A DNA stretch of 64,000 nt from Mesorhizobium sp. NZP2298 (GTDB taxonomy: Bacteria; Pseudomonadota; Alphaproteobacteria; Rhizobiales; Rhizobiaceae), in assembly GCF_013170825.1 (NCBI RefSeq), contig NZ_CP033365.1, positions 1,550,001 to 1,614,000 of the forward strand, written 5' to 3'. Shown piece after piece: positions 51,712 through 60,210 of the stretch. The position numbers and the translations under genes were made by a program. Positions within the stretch are counted from its first letter, which is position 1; every line of letters starts with the position of its first letter. The notes under the pieces are model-generated. The model was not told where the DNA came from, searched no databases, and worked only from the letters and a program-made list of their open reading frames with translations.

Positions 51712-52877
51712 TGATGCTGGACCTGCTCGGCGGCTTTGGGGAAAAGGGCCGTACCAGCCTCGCTGTCAACAACGGCGACGACCGCATCCTGCTCGATGTC
51801 GGCATCAAGGTCGGCGCTTCCGGCGCGGAGTATTATCCGGCGCTCAACGGATCGGTCGGCGACATCGATGCGCTTTTTGTCTCGCACGCCCACGAAGATC
51901 ATGTCGGCGCGCTGAGCTGGCTGTTGTCGCGCGGCTATACCGGCCCGATCTTCATGACAACCGAAACGCGCGACGAGGCGCCGGCCACGCTCGCTGCCTA
52001 TGCCGAGCCGGAGGATTTCAGGCGCTTTCCGTTCCCGCACGATCGTGTCGAAATCTTCGAACCCGGTGATACATTGAAGAGTGGCAATCTTACGGTCCGG
52101 ACCGGGCGGTCGGGACATGTCGTGGGCGGTGTCTGGTTCGCCGTCGATAACGGGAAAAGCCGCGTCGCCTATTCGGCCGATGTGGTGCCAGATAGCCATG
52201 TGTTCGTGATGGACACGATCCCGCACTGCGATCTTCTGGTCTTCGATGCCTCCTACGGCGCCGATCCAGTATCAGGGACGGCGCGTGCGCGGGAAATTTC
52301 CGAATGGGTGGCAAGGCATCCGCAGGGGTGCCTCCTGCCGACGCCTTTGTCGGGCCGGTCGCTGGAATTGATCGCGGCTCTGCCGGGCCCGTTTGCCATC
52401 CATGCCGGCATGCGTTTCTCCCTGGAAGCACAGATTGGCGCCACGGCGGCCTTGTTGCCTGGGGTTTCCGAGCTTCTGCGTGTCCGCTTGGCGAGCGCTG
52501 TCGACTGGACCGATGCCGATCCGTTGCCGCCGCTGCCGTTGCTGGCCGATGACGGCATGGGCGAGGCCGGGCCGTCGTCGCGCCTGTTGCCGCGCGCCGA
52601 TCAGGCTGGGTTCCCTGTACTGCTTACCGGGCATCTGCCGGCGGGTTCTCCGGGCGATCTCCTGTACAGGGCCGGTCGGGCGGACTGGGTGCGCATGCCG
52701 ACCCATCCGACGCTGTCGGGCAATGTCGATATCTGGGAAAAGGCAGGGCGGCCTGAGGCGCTGGGACATTCCTGCGCCACGGATCTTCTCGCCGACCTCA
52801 AGAGCCACATCCCGTCACTGCGCACGCAATGCCGCACAGGCCAGCGCATCATGGTGCCGCAAGGAAGCAAACAATGA
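51711..52877 (+). CDS. Metallo-beta-lactamase-fold metallohydrolase
   Basis: 388 aa from ATG 51711 (TGATG with the ATPase stop); GTG 51708 is also possible, with GGAGG seven bases before it. The metal motif HXHXDH is LFVSHAHEDHVGALSW; later ligands are the His in GRSGHVVGG and the Asp in AYSADVVPDS. The fold is closest to the RNase J/CPSF-like or PhnP-like groups, but a beta-CASP domain is not obvious. In this operon it could be a phosphodiesterase or cyclic-phosphate hydrolase. No signal peptide is present. Confidence 0.8.
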   Translation: MMLDLLGGFGEKGRTSLAVNNGDDRILLDVGIKVGASGAEYYPALNGSVGDIDALFVSHAHEDHVGALSWLLSRGYTGPIFMTTETRDEAPATLAAYAEPEDFRRFPFPHDRVEIFEPGDTLKSGNLTVRTGRSGHVVGGVWFAVDNGKSRVAYSADVVPDSHVFVMDTIPHCDLLVFDASYGADPVSGTARAREISEWVARHPQGCLLPTPLSGRSLELIAALPGPFAIHAGMRFSLEAQIGATAALLPGVSELLRVRLASAVDWTDADPLPPLPLLADDGMGEAGPSSRLLPRADQAGFPVLLTGHLPAGSPGDLLYRAGRADWVRMPTHPTLSGNVDIWEKAGRPEALGHSCATDLLADLKSHIPSLRTQCRTGQRIMVPQGSKQ

Positions 52878-53632
52878 GAATCCTGATCTGCAATGACGAC
52901 GGCATCGAGGCGCCGGGCCTCGCCCGCCTCGCCAACGCCGCCGGCGGGTTAAGCGACGATGTGTGGGTGGTCGCGCCTGACGGCAAGCGCACCGCCGCCG
53001 GCTCGTCGCTGACCATTGCGAGGCCGTTGACGATGCGGCGCGTCAAGCCGAACTGGTACTCTTGCTCGGGCACCCCGGCCGATTGCGTGGTCAGCGCGAT
53101 GACATGGCTGTTCGCCGAGACAAAGAAGCCGGATTTGGTGCTGGCGGGCGTCAATGACGGCCGCAACGTCGCCGAGGACCTCGCCTATTCCGGCACGCTC
53201 GGCATTGCCCGGGAGGCAACTTTCTGGGGCGTGCCGGCGATCGGCTTCTCGCGGGTGAAAAATCCTGATTTCAGCGACGGCGACGACCCATGGCTTGGCG
53301 CGCTGATCGCCTCGCTGTGGCAGTCGCGCTCCGGCTGGTCGACAGAGGGGCATTGGCTGAGCGTCAACCTGCCGACCGCGCTGCCGGCTGCGATCCGCCA
53401 GCCGCGCATCGGCCGTGACAAGATCGGGCGCACGGCACAAATCGCCGAAAGCGATGGCGATCGCACCATCATCACCGTGCCGCGCGGGCGCGCGCATGCG
53501 AGTGAGTCGGGCGACGAGAACGCTGCAATCGATGCCGGTTTCGTCAGCATCAACCGGCTGAACTGGTTTGGCGAAACGCGGCTGGACGAGAAGCTTCTGG
53601 CCGGGATTCAGCGCAACGGCGACGCCAGCTGA
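52874..53632 (+). CDS. surE: SurE-like 5'/3'-nucleotidase (SurE 2)
   Basis: 252 aa; ATGA overlap with the hydrolase gene and AAGGAAG in front. Metal and active-site blocks are intact: MRILICNDDGIEAPGL, DGKRTAAGSSLTI, YSCSGTPADCV and LAGVNDGRNVAEDLAYSGTL. It shares the GRNVAED loop, EGHWLSVNLP and GDENAAID segments with SurE 1, so the two are paralogues of one subfamily. Last gene of the importer operon, an unusual setting for SurE. Likely removes phosphate from the imported or processed compound. Confidence 0.85.
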   Translation: MRILICNDDGIEAPGLARLANAAGGLSDDVWVVAPDGKRTAAGSSLTIARPLTMRRVKPNWYSCSGTPADCVVSAMTWLFAETKKPDLVLAGVNDGRNVAEDLAYSGTLGIAREATFWGVPAIGFSRVKNPDFSDGDDPWLGALIASLWQSRSGWSTEGHWLSVNLPTALPAAIRQPRIGRDKIGRTAQIAESDGDRTIITVPRGRAHASESGDENAAIDAGFVSINRLNWFGETRLDEKLLAGIQRNGDAS

Positions 53633-53749
53633 TTTCAGGTCTGGATCGTCGAGCTGCGCGAGTGACGCTAGCGTTTTGGAGACGCGGCCCGCGAGACCGC
53701 AGATCACCAAGCTGTCAGCGGTCAAATTGCGTCAATCCAATGCTTATGC

Positions 53750-54955
53750 TTGAAGCTGCCGTTATTTCATTCCACATCGGGCGCAATGAATGGCAAGATA
53801 CGAGAGTGGTTTCGCAATTGGCGATGGGCCTTGGCCGCATCGCTGATCCTGCATGCCATGATCGCGGCGTTCTTGTTCTTTGGCGTGCCGAGGTCCGAGC
53901 AGCAACCGGCTCAGCAGGAACAGCCCGTCAATGTCGCGATCGTGCCGCCGCCCGAGAAGCCTAAGCCGAAACCTGCTCCAAAGCCACCGGAGCCTAAGCC
54001 TGAAAAGAAGGCTGAAAAGCCACCTGAACAAAAGCCGCCTCCGGAACCGCCGAAACCGCCAGACGAACAGGTTCTGAAGCGCGTTTTTCAGTACGGCCAG
54101 AAAGATACTGGGCCGGAGAAATCGCTCGACGGAAGCAGCGCTAAACCCAGCACGCCGTCGCCGGCCAAGGATGAGGCGGCGAAGCCGCCTATAACACCGA
54201 CGCCTGCGCCGGCCCAGCCCGCCCCGGCTGCAACGCCTCAGCAGAAGGCAGAGCCCAGCAAACCTGACGAGAAGCCTGCCACCGTTCCGCCCGACGAAAA
54301 ACCCGCGCAAAGCGAGGAAAAGCAAGCGACCGAGGATGCCGATAAGCAACAGTCGGACAAGCAGGAGCCAGCATCGCAAACCGCCGAAAAACCAGAGGTC
54401 GTGACGCCAAAGCCATTGGCGGCTGAGACCGGTGACAAGCCGGCGCCTCCAGCCTCAACTGGAAAGGCAAAGCCCAAACCTGCCAAGACAATGGCGTTCA
54501 AACCGGCAAGAGCCTTCAAGGCGCCGGTTGGGAATGCTGGAAGGTCAAACCCCACCAACAACGACGTTGCGGGATCACCGATCTATTCCGGCCTTCCGGG
54601 CGTCAGAAAGCTCTACTCGCCGGGAGCAACCGGCGATGCGTTCGCCACGAGCTCAATGGATAAAGTGCCGCGTGGGGTGCGCGCGGCCACCCTTTGCGGC
54701 AACGTTCTGAGCCGAGAATTGCAGAATGCCGACTATACGATCAAGTGGGTTCCAAACAGCCCGTTGGACGCGGGCAATGTCCTCAATCCTCCGAAAGCCG
54801 CCTTCAGCACCAGAAGCGCCTGGTACAATCTGGACTTCCGGTGCGAAGTCGACGCCGATGCGACGAGGGTCCTGTCCTTCAACTTCCATGTGGGCTCATT
54901 GGTCCCGCGTGGCGAATGGGCCAGTCGCGGATTTACAAAGTATCCGCTGAATTAG
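53750..54955 (+). CDS. DUF930-type protein with TonB-like proline-rich region, copy A
   Basis: 401 aa. One N-terminal membrane anchor (ALAASLILHAMIAAFLFFGV) is followed by a periplasmic Pro/Lys/Glu-rich stretch of about 180 residues, then a C-terminal globular domain with two cysteines (LCGNVLSREL and FRCEVDADATRVLSF) that is typical of DUF930. The design resembles TonB/TolA. Start is probably TTG 53750, since the following LPLFHSTS is conserved in the second copy; ATG 53786 is the alternative. Function of DUF930 proteins is unknown; a cell-envelope role is inferred. Confidence 0.75.
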   Translation: MKLPLFHSTSGAMNGKIREWFRNWRWALAASLILHAMIAAFLFFGVPRSEQQPAQQEQPVNVAIVPPPEKPKPKPAPKPPEPKPEKKAEKPPEQKPPPEPPKPPDEQVLKRVFQYGQKDTGPEKSLDGSSAKPSTPSPAKDEAAKPPITPTPAPAQPAPAATPQQKAEPSKPDEKPATVPPDEKPAQSEEKQATEDADKQQSDKQEPASQTAEKPEVVTPKPLAAETGDKPAPPASTGKAKPKPAKTMAFKPARAFKAPVGNAGRSNPTNNDVAGSPIYSGLPGVRKLYSPGATGDAFATSSMDKVPRGVRAATLCGNVLSRELQNADYTIKWVPNSPLDAGNVLNPPKAAFSTRSAWYNLDFRCEVDADATRVLSFNFHVGSLVPRGEWASRGFTKYPLN

Positions 54956-55110
54956 GCTGGCACGCCGAGCCGGGACAATTGCCGGCTAATACCATGCCAG
55001 TTGGAGCAGACGAAATCAGTACCAGCCGCCGTCAGGCGCGCGCCATGACATAGGCTGCCGCCGATCGCCGTCATGCCGGCGGCAGCCGCGCCTTTGGTCG
55101 GGCTGTCCTG
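54952..55110 (-). pseudogene. Decayed 3' fragment of the HAD phosphatase gene
   Basis: Read on the minus strand it gives QDSPTKGAAAAGMTAIGG ... ARLTAAGTDFVCSNWHGISRQLSRLGVPA in pieces, matching the last 50 or so residues of the intact HAD protein (EDSPFGIQGAVAAGMTAIG ... GVP/RVPA end). There is an internal deletion of the GGGHTYAEHA part and no start. It is a passenger of the DUF930 duplication. Confidence 0.75.
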
Positions 55111-55163
55111 GGTGTGCTGAGCCAAATTGTCATCAGCCAAATGCGCAAATCCAATGCCAATGC

Positions 55164-56285
55164 TTGAACCCGCCGCTATTTCATTCCACATCGGCTGGGA
55201 TGAAGGACGAGGCACGAGAACGGCGTCGAAATGTGCTGTGGGGCATCCCCGCATCGCTGATCCTGCACGTGCTTGTCGCGGCAATCCTGATATATGGCCT
55301 GCCAATTCCTCCGCAAAAGCCGCAGGAGGAGCAGCCAGTCAATGTGGCGCTCGTGCCTCCGCCCGATCAGCCGAAACCGAAACCTACTCCCGTATCGCCC
55401 CCTAAGCCACCGGAACCGAAGTTTGAAAAACCACCGGAGCCTAAGGTAGAACAACCGCCCGAGCAGAGAGTTGAAAAGCCACCTCCGCCCGAAAAGCAGG
55501 CACAGAAGCCCCCGCCGGTAGAGGTCCTGAAGCCCGTTTTTCAGTTCGGCGACAAGGATAACGGCCCGAGGAAATCCTTGGATGGGGCCAGCGCTCAGGA
55601 CAGTTCGCTGGCGCCGGCCAAGGATGACGCTTCGAAGCCACCGGTCGAGCCGCCGGCAGAAAACCAGCCTGTCAAGCCGGCAGACTCCGAGCAGCAGGCA
55701 GATCCAACCAAGGCTGAGGAGAAGTCGGCAATCGCGACGACGGACGCCAAGCCGACACAGGATGCGGAGAAACAGGCGGCGATCGACGCCGCCAAGCAAC
55801 AGGGCACGGCACCAGCGCCTTTGGCTGCCGACGGCGAGATCGAGCTTCCCCCATCAGCCGAAGCGCCGAAGTCCAAACCTGCAAGTGCGCCGAAGCCCAG
55901 CACTTCTAAGGCCTCGAAGTCTGCATCGCGGAACGGTTCGGGCCTTCCAAGTGTTCGCAGGCTCTATTCGCAGGGCGCAACCAGCGATGCGCTGGCCACC
56001 ACCTCGATGGGCGGCGTGCCTCGCAATGAGCGTGCTTCCCTACTTTGCGCCAGCGAGTTGCAACAGCAACTGGTGGAAGGTTCCTATTTTCCTATTCAGT
56101 GGCCGAAAGTTCCGCTGAAGGGGGGCAATATAATTTACGCTCCGGATGTCGCCTTCAGTACGACAACCACATGGTACCATCTGAGCTTCCGGTGCGAGGT
56201 CGACACCGATGCGACGAGGGTCTTGTCGTTCGACTTCCGTGTCGGCGCTGAGCTTCCACGCAGCGAATGGCCGCGGCCTCTCTAG
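55164..56285 (+). CDS. DUF930-type protein with TonB-like proline-rich region, copy B
   Basis: 373 aa, paralogue of copy A. Anchor IPASLILHVLVAAILIYGLPI, then a Pro/Lys/Glu-rich rod, then the DUF930 domain (LCASELQQQLVEGSYFPIQW and FRCEVDTDATRVLSF). TTG 55164 with PPLFHSTS aligns with the start of copy A; ATG 55200 is the alternative. The rod is shorter than in copy A and has diverged in sequence and repeat pattern. Confidence 0.75.
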   Translation: MNPPLFHSTSAGMKDEARERRRNVLWGIPASLILHVLVAAILIYGLPIPPQKPQEEQPVNVALVPPPDQPKPKPTPVSPPKPPEPKFEKPPEPKVEQPPEQRVEKPPPPEKQAQKPPPVEVLKPVFQFGDKDNGPRKSLDGASAQDSSLAPAKDDASKPPVEPPAENQPVKPADSEQQADPTKAEEKSAIATTDAKPTQDAEKQAAIDAAKQQGTAPAPLAADGEIELPPSAEAPKSKPASAPKPSTSKASKSASRNGSGLPSVRRLYSQGATSDALATTSMGGVPRNERASLLCASELQQQLVEGSYFPIQWPKVPLKGGNIIYAPDVAFSTTTTWYHLSFRCEVDTDATRVLSFDFRVGAELPRSEWPRPL

Positions 56286-56294
56286 CCTGCCAGT

Positions 56295-56969
56295 CTAGGC
56301 CGGCACGCGAAGCCCGGCCAATTGCCGGCTAATTTCATGCCAGTCGGCGCAGACGAAATCGGCGCCGGCCGCGGTCAGCCGCGCGGCATGCTCGGCATAG
56401 GTGTGGCCGCCGCCGGTGTAGCCGATCGCCGTCATGCCGGCGGCAACCGCGCCCTGGATGCCGAAGGGCGAATCCTCGACGACGATGCAGTCGGCCGGAT
56501 TGGCGCCCAACCTGGCGGCGGCGAACAGGAAGATGTCCGGCGCCGGCTTGCCGTTCTTGACCATCGAGGAGCTGTAGATCTCATCGCCGAAGAAATGCGC
56601 CAGCCCGGTGACGGCAAGGCTGTGGTTTATCCGCTCGACCGAGGATGACGAGGCAACGCAGCGGTCGCCCTCGAGCGTTTCCAGAAACGCGGCTATGCCA
56701 GGGGTCGGCTTCAATTCCTCGGTGAACAGGACCTTGGTCTCGGCCCAGATGTCGCCGTCGGCCGAAGCCGGAAACTGGTGGCCGGTCAATTCCCTGATCC
56801 GCACGATGATGTCGGACTGCTTCATGCCGACGCACTGGGCGATGATGCCGCCATGGACGCCTGGCATGCCGTGCTTTTCATAGACGCGTTCATAGGCCCT
56901 GGCTGCCAGCGGCTCGCTGTCGACGAGCACGCCGTCGCAATCGAAAATGATAGGCCTTGGTCGCGCCAC
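56295..56969 (-). CDS. HAD-superfamily phosphatase (beta-phosphoglucomutase-like)
   Basis: 224 aa from GTG 56969, seven bases after AGGAGA; a longer frame to 56999 lacks a ribosome site. HAD motif I is IIFDCDGVLVDSEP, motif II VASSSSVERI, motif III lysine in VKNGKPAPDIF and motif IV VVEDSPFGIQGA. The helical cap between motifs I and II puts it in the class of phosphoglycolate phosphatase and beta-phosphoglucomutase-like enzymes. Convergent with DUF930 copy B. Substrate unknown. Confidence 0.9.
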   Translation of the reverse strand: MARPRPIIFDCDGVLVDSEPLAARAYERVYEKHGMPGVHGGIIAQCVGMKQSDIIVRIRELTGHQFPASADGDIWAETKVLFTEELKPTPGIAAFLETLEGDRCVASSSSVERINHSLAVTGLAHFFGDEIYSSSMVKNGKPAPDIFLFAAARLGANPADCIVVEDSPFGIQGAVAAGMTAIGYTGGGHTYAEHAARLTAAGADFVCADWHEISRQLAGLRVPA

Positions 56970-57074
56970 GCACTTGTCTCCTGAAGTCAATTTCCGCACA
57001 TCGCTATCGGCAAAAAGTCAAATGTTCAATAGTGCGACGGGCTGATGGCGCTTGGGCTCGAAAACGGAGAGCAG

Positions 57075-57725
57075 TCAAAGCTGGCGCAACGCATCGCTTG
57101 CGCGGGAGGATCCGAGCGCCCGTTGCATGGCTTGCCGGGACTGTGCGCGGTCGGGCGTTATCCAGTTCGGCTCGGCACCGAGGAAGCGGTCGAGGAAAGC
57201 CACCGCGTAGGCCGGCATCTCGGTGACATTCTCGCGATAGGACCACCATGTGCGCAGGTCGTCGGCGCATTTGTCGATGCTGGGCGCCTTGCCGAACTCC
57301 TGTTCGTAGATGGCCGAGATCACCGAGACGCAGTAGTTGGTGTAGAGGAAGCCTTCCGGCCAGAAGCGGATGATTTCCAGCGTGCCGGCATTCTGATCCG
57401 TCTCGATGAGCTGCGCGAGGCCGGAGATCTCCCTTGCCGGCGCCTGTTTGATCAGTTCGCGCAGCACGAGGCCGGCGGCAAAGACGATGAAGTCGGCGCG
57501 GTCTATCGCGGCAAAGCGCTTCTGCGCCTCCATGATCTCGACCCAGTCGAGAAAAGCTCGGGTGAGCTTCGCCTCGTCGATCTCGTAGCGCACGCCGAAC
57601 GTGTCCGAAACCACCTTGGCGCTGCCGCGGAAGGTGGCGCGGAACCAGCGCAGCTGCCGCAACCGGTGGCGCAGGTCGGGCATAAGGGCCAGTTCATCCC
57701 TGAAGGGCAGTTCCATTGCATGCAT
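57075..57725 (-). CDS. Conserved hypothetical protein
   Basis: About 216 aa from ATG 57725 (MHAMELPFRDELALMPDL); ATG 57716 is also possible. Mostly alpha-helical, soluble, with many aromatic residues (IIRFWPEGFLYTNYCVSVISAIYEQEFG; DLRTWWSYRENVTEMPAYAVAFLDRFLGAEPNW). No catalytic motif, signal peptide or membrane helix seen, and no family recognised. It is divergent from the PTS operon, with about 180 bases of AT-richer DNA between, so it could share regulation, but nothing shows this directly. Confidence 0.75.
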   Translation of the reverse strand: MHAMELPFRDELALMPDLRHRLRQLRWFRATFRGSAKVVSDTFGVRYEIDEAKLTRAFLDWVEIMEAQKRFAAIDRADFIVFAAGLVLRELIKQAPAREISGLAQLIETDQNAGTLEIIRFWPEGFLYTNYCVSVISAIYEQEFGKAPSIDKCADDLRTWWSYRENVTEMPAYAVAFLDRFLGAEPNWITPDRAQSRQAMQRALGSSRASDALRQL

Positions 57726-57908
57726 CCCGTTTGGTGGCAGGTTAGCACAGCGGTGCCGCCGCCGAAATCGGCCGACGGTCCTGTGGATGACCGCGACCAA
57801 GGCCAATATCATACATATTGACATTCGCGGAAACAAATGTTCTCACTTTGCTGTTGTCGCGCGCCGGTCCAAGGTGCGGTTCAACTGAGGCTTCGGGAGG
57901 AGAACCGA

Positions 57909-58346
57909 ATGGCGATTTGGCAGTGGGGACTGCTTCTGCTGGTTATTGTCTGGGCGCTGCAGTCGCTCGGCGTCTGGCTGCAGATGCGGCACTATTCGGA
58001 TGTCTTCCGGGGCGTCACCGACCAGTACAAGGATGGCTTCGTCGGAGCCGGCAATTTTCGCGGCCGGTTGGCCAAGGGCACCATCGCGCTTGTCGTGGTG
58101 ACGCCCGACCTGATCGTGCGCCGCATGATGGTGATGAGCGGCCGTTCCGTTTTCACCAAGTTCAAAAGACATGAAGAATTCGAGGGAGTTCCCCTCGATC
58201 GACTCCGGTCCAACCCTGCGATCATGGGGGAGGGGGAACCCGGTGTGGCCGAGGCCGTGAAGCGGGCGATCGAACAGATCGACAAAGCACGGTCGGAGCC
58301 GGGGAAGAAGCCGGGCCTGGCCGGCTTGAATGTAGCAAGGGCATAG
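57909..58346 (+). CDS. gutM: Glucitol operon activator protein GutM
   Basis: 145 aa from ATG 57909 behind GGGAGGAG. One N-terminal membrane segment (QWGLLLLVIVWALQSLGVWL) followed by MRHYSDVFRGVTDQYKDGFVGAGNFRGRLAKGTIALVVV, the GutM/SrlM pattern. In enterobacteria GutM activates glucitol (sorbitol) PTS genes. First gene of the operon gutM-EIIC-EIIB-EIIA-HPr/EI. Confidence 0.85.
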   Translation: MAIWQWGLLLLVIVWALQSLGVWLQMRHYSDVFRGVTDQYKDGFVGAGNFRGRLAKGTIALVVVTPDLIVRRMMVMSGRSVFTKFKRHEEFEGVPLDRLRSNPAIMGEGEPGVAEAVKRAIEQIDKARSEPGKKPGLAGLNVARA

Positions 58347-58399
58347 AGGACGCCGTGCGCCGACTGGGATCAACCGGCCGACCGGCATAAGGAGGAGAA

Positions 58400-59161
58400 A
58401 TGTCTGTATTTTCGTTGTTGGCGCAGCATGCCGACATGGCCGTGCACAATCTGCATGTCGCAGGTGCGATGGTCTCGGATGCTGCATTGCATGGCAAGCT
58501 CGCCGTCGAGCATGCTTCCGATCATCTCGTTGTCCTTGCGCAAGCAGACAGCGGGCCCATCACCGTCGACCAGTTCAAGGAAAAGCTGAAGGACGTCCAG
58601 CAGGAAGAGCAGCTCGGCTGGCTGACCGCCATCGGCAAGTACTTCATCGGCATCTTCCAGAAGGGCGGCGAAGTGTTCGCCGGCTTCGTCACCGGCATTA
58701 TTCCGACGCTGGTGGTGCTGATGACCGCCTTCTACGCCGTCACCGAACTGGTCGGCGAGGAGCGCGTGCATGGCCTGGCGCGTGGCGCCGGCAGGATTGC
58801 CTTGACCCGCTATACGCTGCTGCCGCTGCTGGCGGTGTTCTTCCTCACCAATCCGATGGCCTATACGTTCGGATCGTTCCTGGAAGAAAAGCACAAGCCG
58901 GCTTTCTATGACGCGGCCGTGTCCTACGTGCATCCGCCGCTTGGCCTGTTCCCGCACATCAATCCCGGCGAATATTTCGTCTGGGGCGGCATTCTCGTGG
59001 CTCTGCTCGAGCTTGAGAAGAAGGGCGTCGTCGTCGCCGGTTACCACGTCAAGGTGGCGATCTGGTACGCTATTGTCGGCCTCGTCGTCATCCTGCTCAA
59101 GGGCATGCTGACCGAGCGCATCACCACCATCATGGCACGCCGCCAGGGCGTCGAGCTGTAA
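58400..59161 (+). CDS. srlA: PTS glucitol/sorbitol-specific EIIC component
   Basis: 253 aa from ATG 58400 directly behind GGAGGAG. Membrane part of a glucitol PTS: helices around LVVLMTAFYAVTELVG, LPLLAVFFLTNPMAYTFG and YHVKVAIWYAIVGLVVILL; the SFLEEKHKPAFYDAAVSYVHPPLGLFPHINPGEYFVW block is the family core in the predicted protein. N-terminal about 55 residues are extra compared with SrlA of E. coli. Works with SrlE and SrlB to import and phosphorylate a hexitol. Confidence 0.92.
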   Translation: MSVFSLLAQHADMAVHNLHVAGAMVSDAALHGKLAVEHASDHLVVLAQADSGPITVDQFKEKLKDVQQEEQLGWLTAIGKYFIGIFQKGGEVFAGFVTGIIPTLVVLMTAFYAVTELVGEERVHGLARGAGRIALTRYTLLPLLAVFFLTNPMAYTFGSFLEEKHKPAFYDAAVSYVHPPLGLFPHINPGEYFVWGGILVALLELEKKGVVVAGYHVKVAIWYAIVGLVVILLKGMLTERITTIMARRQGVEL

Positions 59162-59178
59162 GGGCGGGGAGGACAATC

Positions 59179-60183
59179 ATGGCCAAGACATACAAAGCCG
59201 TAAAGATCTCCCGGGGCTCCACCGGCTGGGGCGGCCCGCTCGTCATCGAGCCGACCGCGCAGCGCGACAAGGTCGTCTCCGTCACCGGCGGCGGCATCCA
59301 TCCCGTAGCCCAGCTTATCGCCGACATGACCGGTGCCACGGCCGTCGACGGCTTCAAGGCGCCGCCGGTCGAAGGCGAGATGGCTGTTGTCGTCGTCGAT
59401 TGCGGCGGCACCGCACGCTGCGGCGTCTATCCGCGCAAGCGCATCCCGACCGTCAATCTAACGCCGGTCGGTCAGGCTGGGCCGCTCGCCCAGTTCATCA
59501 CGGAGGACATCTACGTTTCGGGCGTGAAACCGGCCAACGTCACAATGGCGGACGGATCCGAGGCGGTCACCACCGCGGGGGGAGCAGCATCGATGAGTTC
59601 AGGCAATAACACTGCAGCCGCGGCGCCACAGCCGCTGCCGAGCGAAGGCGGGCTGATCGGCCTGATCAGCTCGATCGGCCGCGTCATGGGCCGGGTGGTC
59701 GGCATTTTCTTCAATGCCGGCCGCCGTACCATCGACCAGGTGGTGCGCAACGTGCTGCCGTTCATGGCCTTCGTGACCATGCTTATCGGCCTGATCCTCT
59801 ACACCGGCATTGGCGATGTGCTCGCCCAGCCGATGGGTCCGCTGGCCAACAACATCGTCGGCCTGCTGATCATCTCGGCCATTTGCGGCCTGCCGTTCCT
59901 GTCGCCCATCCTGGGGCCGGGCGCGGTCATCGCGCAGGTCATCGGCGTAGCCATCATCGGCCCGCAGATCGCCAACGGCACGATTTCGCCGGCGATGGCC
60001 CTGCCGGCGTTGTTTGCCTACAACACCCAGGTCGGCTGCGACTTCGTGCCTGTCGGCCTGGCGCTTGGTGAAGCCAAGCCGAAAACCATCGAAATCGGTG
60101 TGCCGGCGGTGCTCATCAGCCGCCAGATCATGGGTCCGGTCTCGGTGTTGATCGCCTGGGTCGTCTCACTGATCGTGTTTTAA
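59179..60183 (+). CDS. srlE: PTS glucitol/sorbitol-specific EIIB (EIIBC) component
   Basis: 334 aa. The N-terminal EIIB domain has the phosphocysteine region VVVDCGGTARCGVYPRKRIPT; the C-terminal half (after a Ser/Asn/Ala linker near residue 145) is membrane-bound, with FLSPILGPGAVIAQVIG and FAYNTQVGCDFVPVGLALGEA as in SrlE. ATG 59179 with GGGGAGGA in front. It passes phosphate from EIIA to the sugar. Confidence 0.92.
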   Translation: MAKTYKAVKISRGSTGWGGPLVIEPTAQRDKVVSVTGGGIHPVAQLIADMTGATAVDGFKAPPVEGEMAVVVVDCGGTARCGVYPRKRIPTVNLTPVGQAGPLAQFITEDIYVSGVKPANVTMADGSEAVTTAGGAASMSSGNNTAAAAPQPLPSEGGLIGLISSIGRVMGRVVGIFFNAGRRTIDQVVRNVLPFMAFVTMLIGLILYTGIGDVLAQPMGPLANNIVGLLIISAICGLPFLSPILGPGAVIAQVIGVAIIGPQIANGTISPAMALPALFAYNTQVGCDFVPVGLALGEAKPKTIEIGVPAVLISRQIMGPVSVLIAWVVSLIVF

Positions 60184-60210
60184 AGAGATTAAGGAAATGA
60201 GGTTCGCCAT

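Larger units (their letters stand above)
53726..56465. repeat. Tandem duplication of DUF930 gene plus HAD gene 3' end
   Basis: Unit 1 (about 53726-55110) and unit 2 (about 55141-56465) match in order: a shared leader with ATCCAATGC and ATTTCATTCCACATCGG, a DUF930 gene, and the 3' end of an opposite-strand HAD gene. Unit 2 still joins the intact HAD gene, unit 1 carries only a degraded copy. The copies have diverged strongly in the Pro/Lys/Glu-rich middle but little at the ends. Confidence 0.75.
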
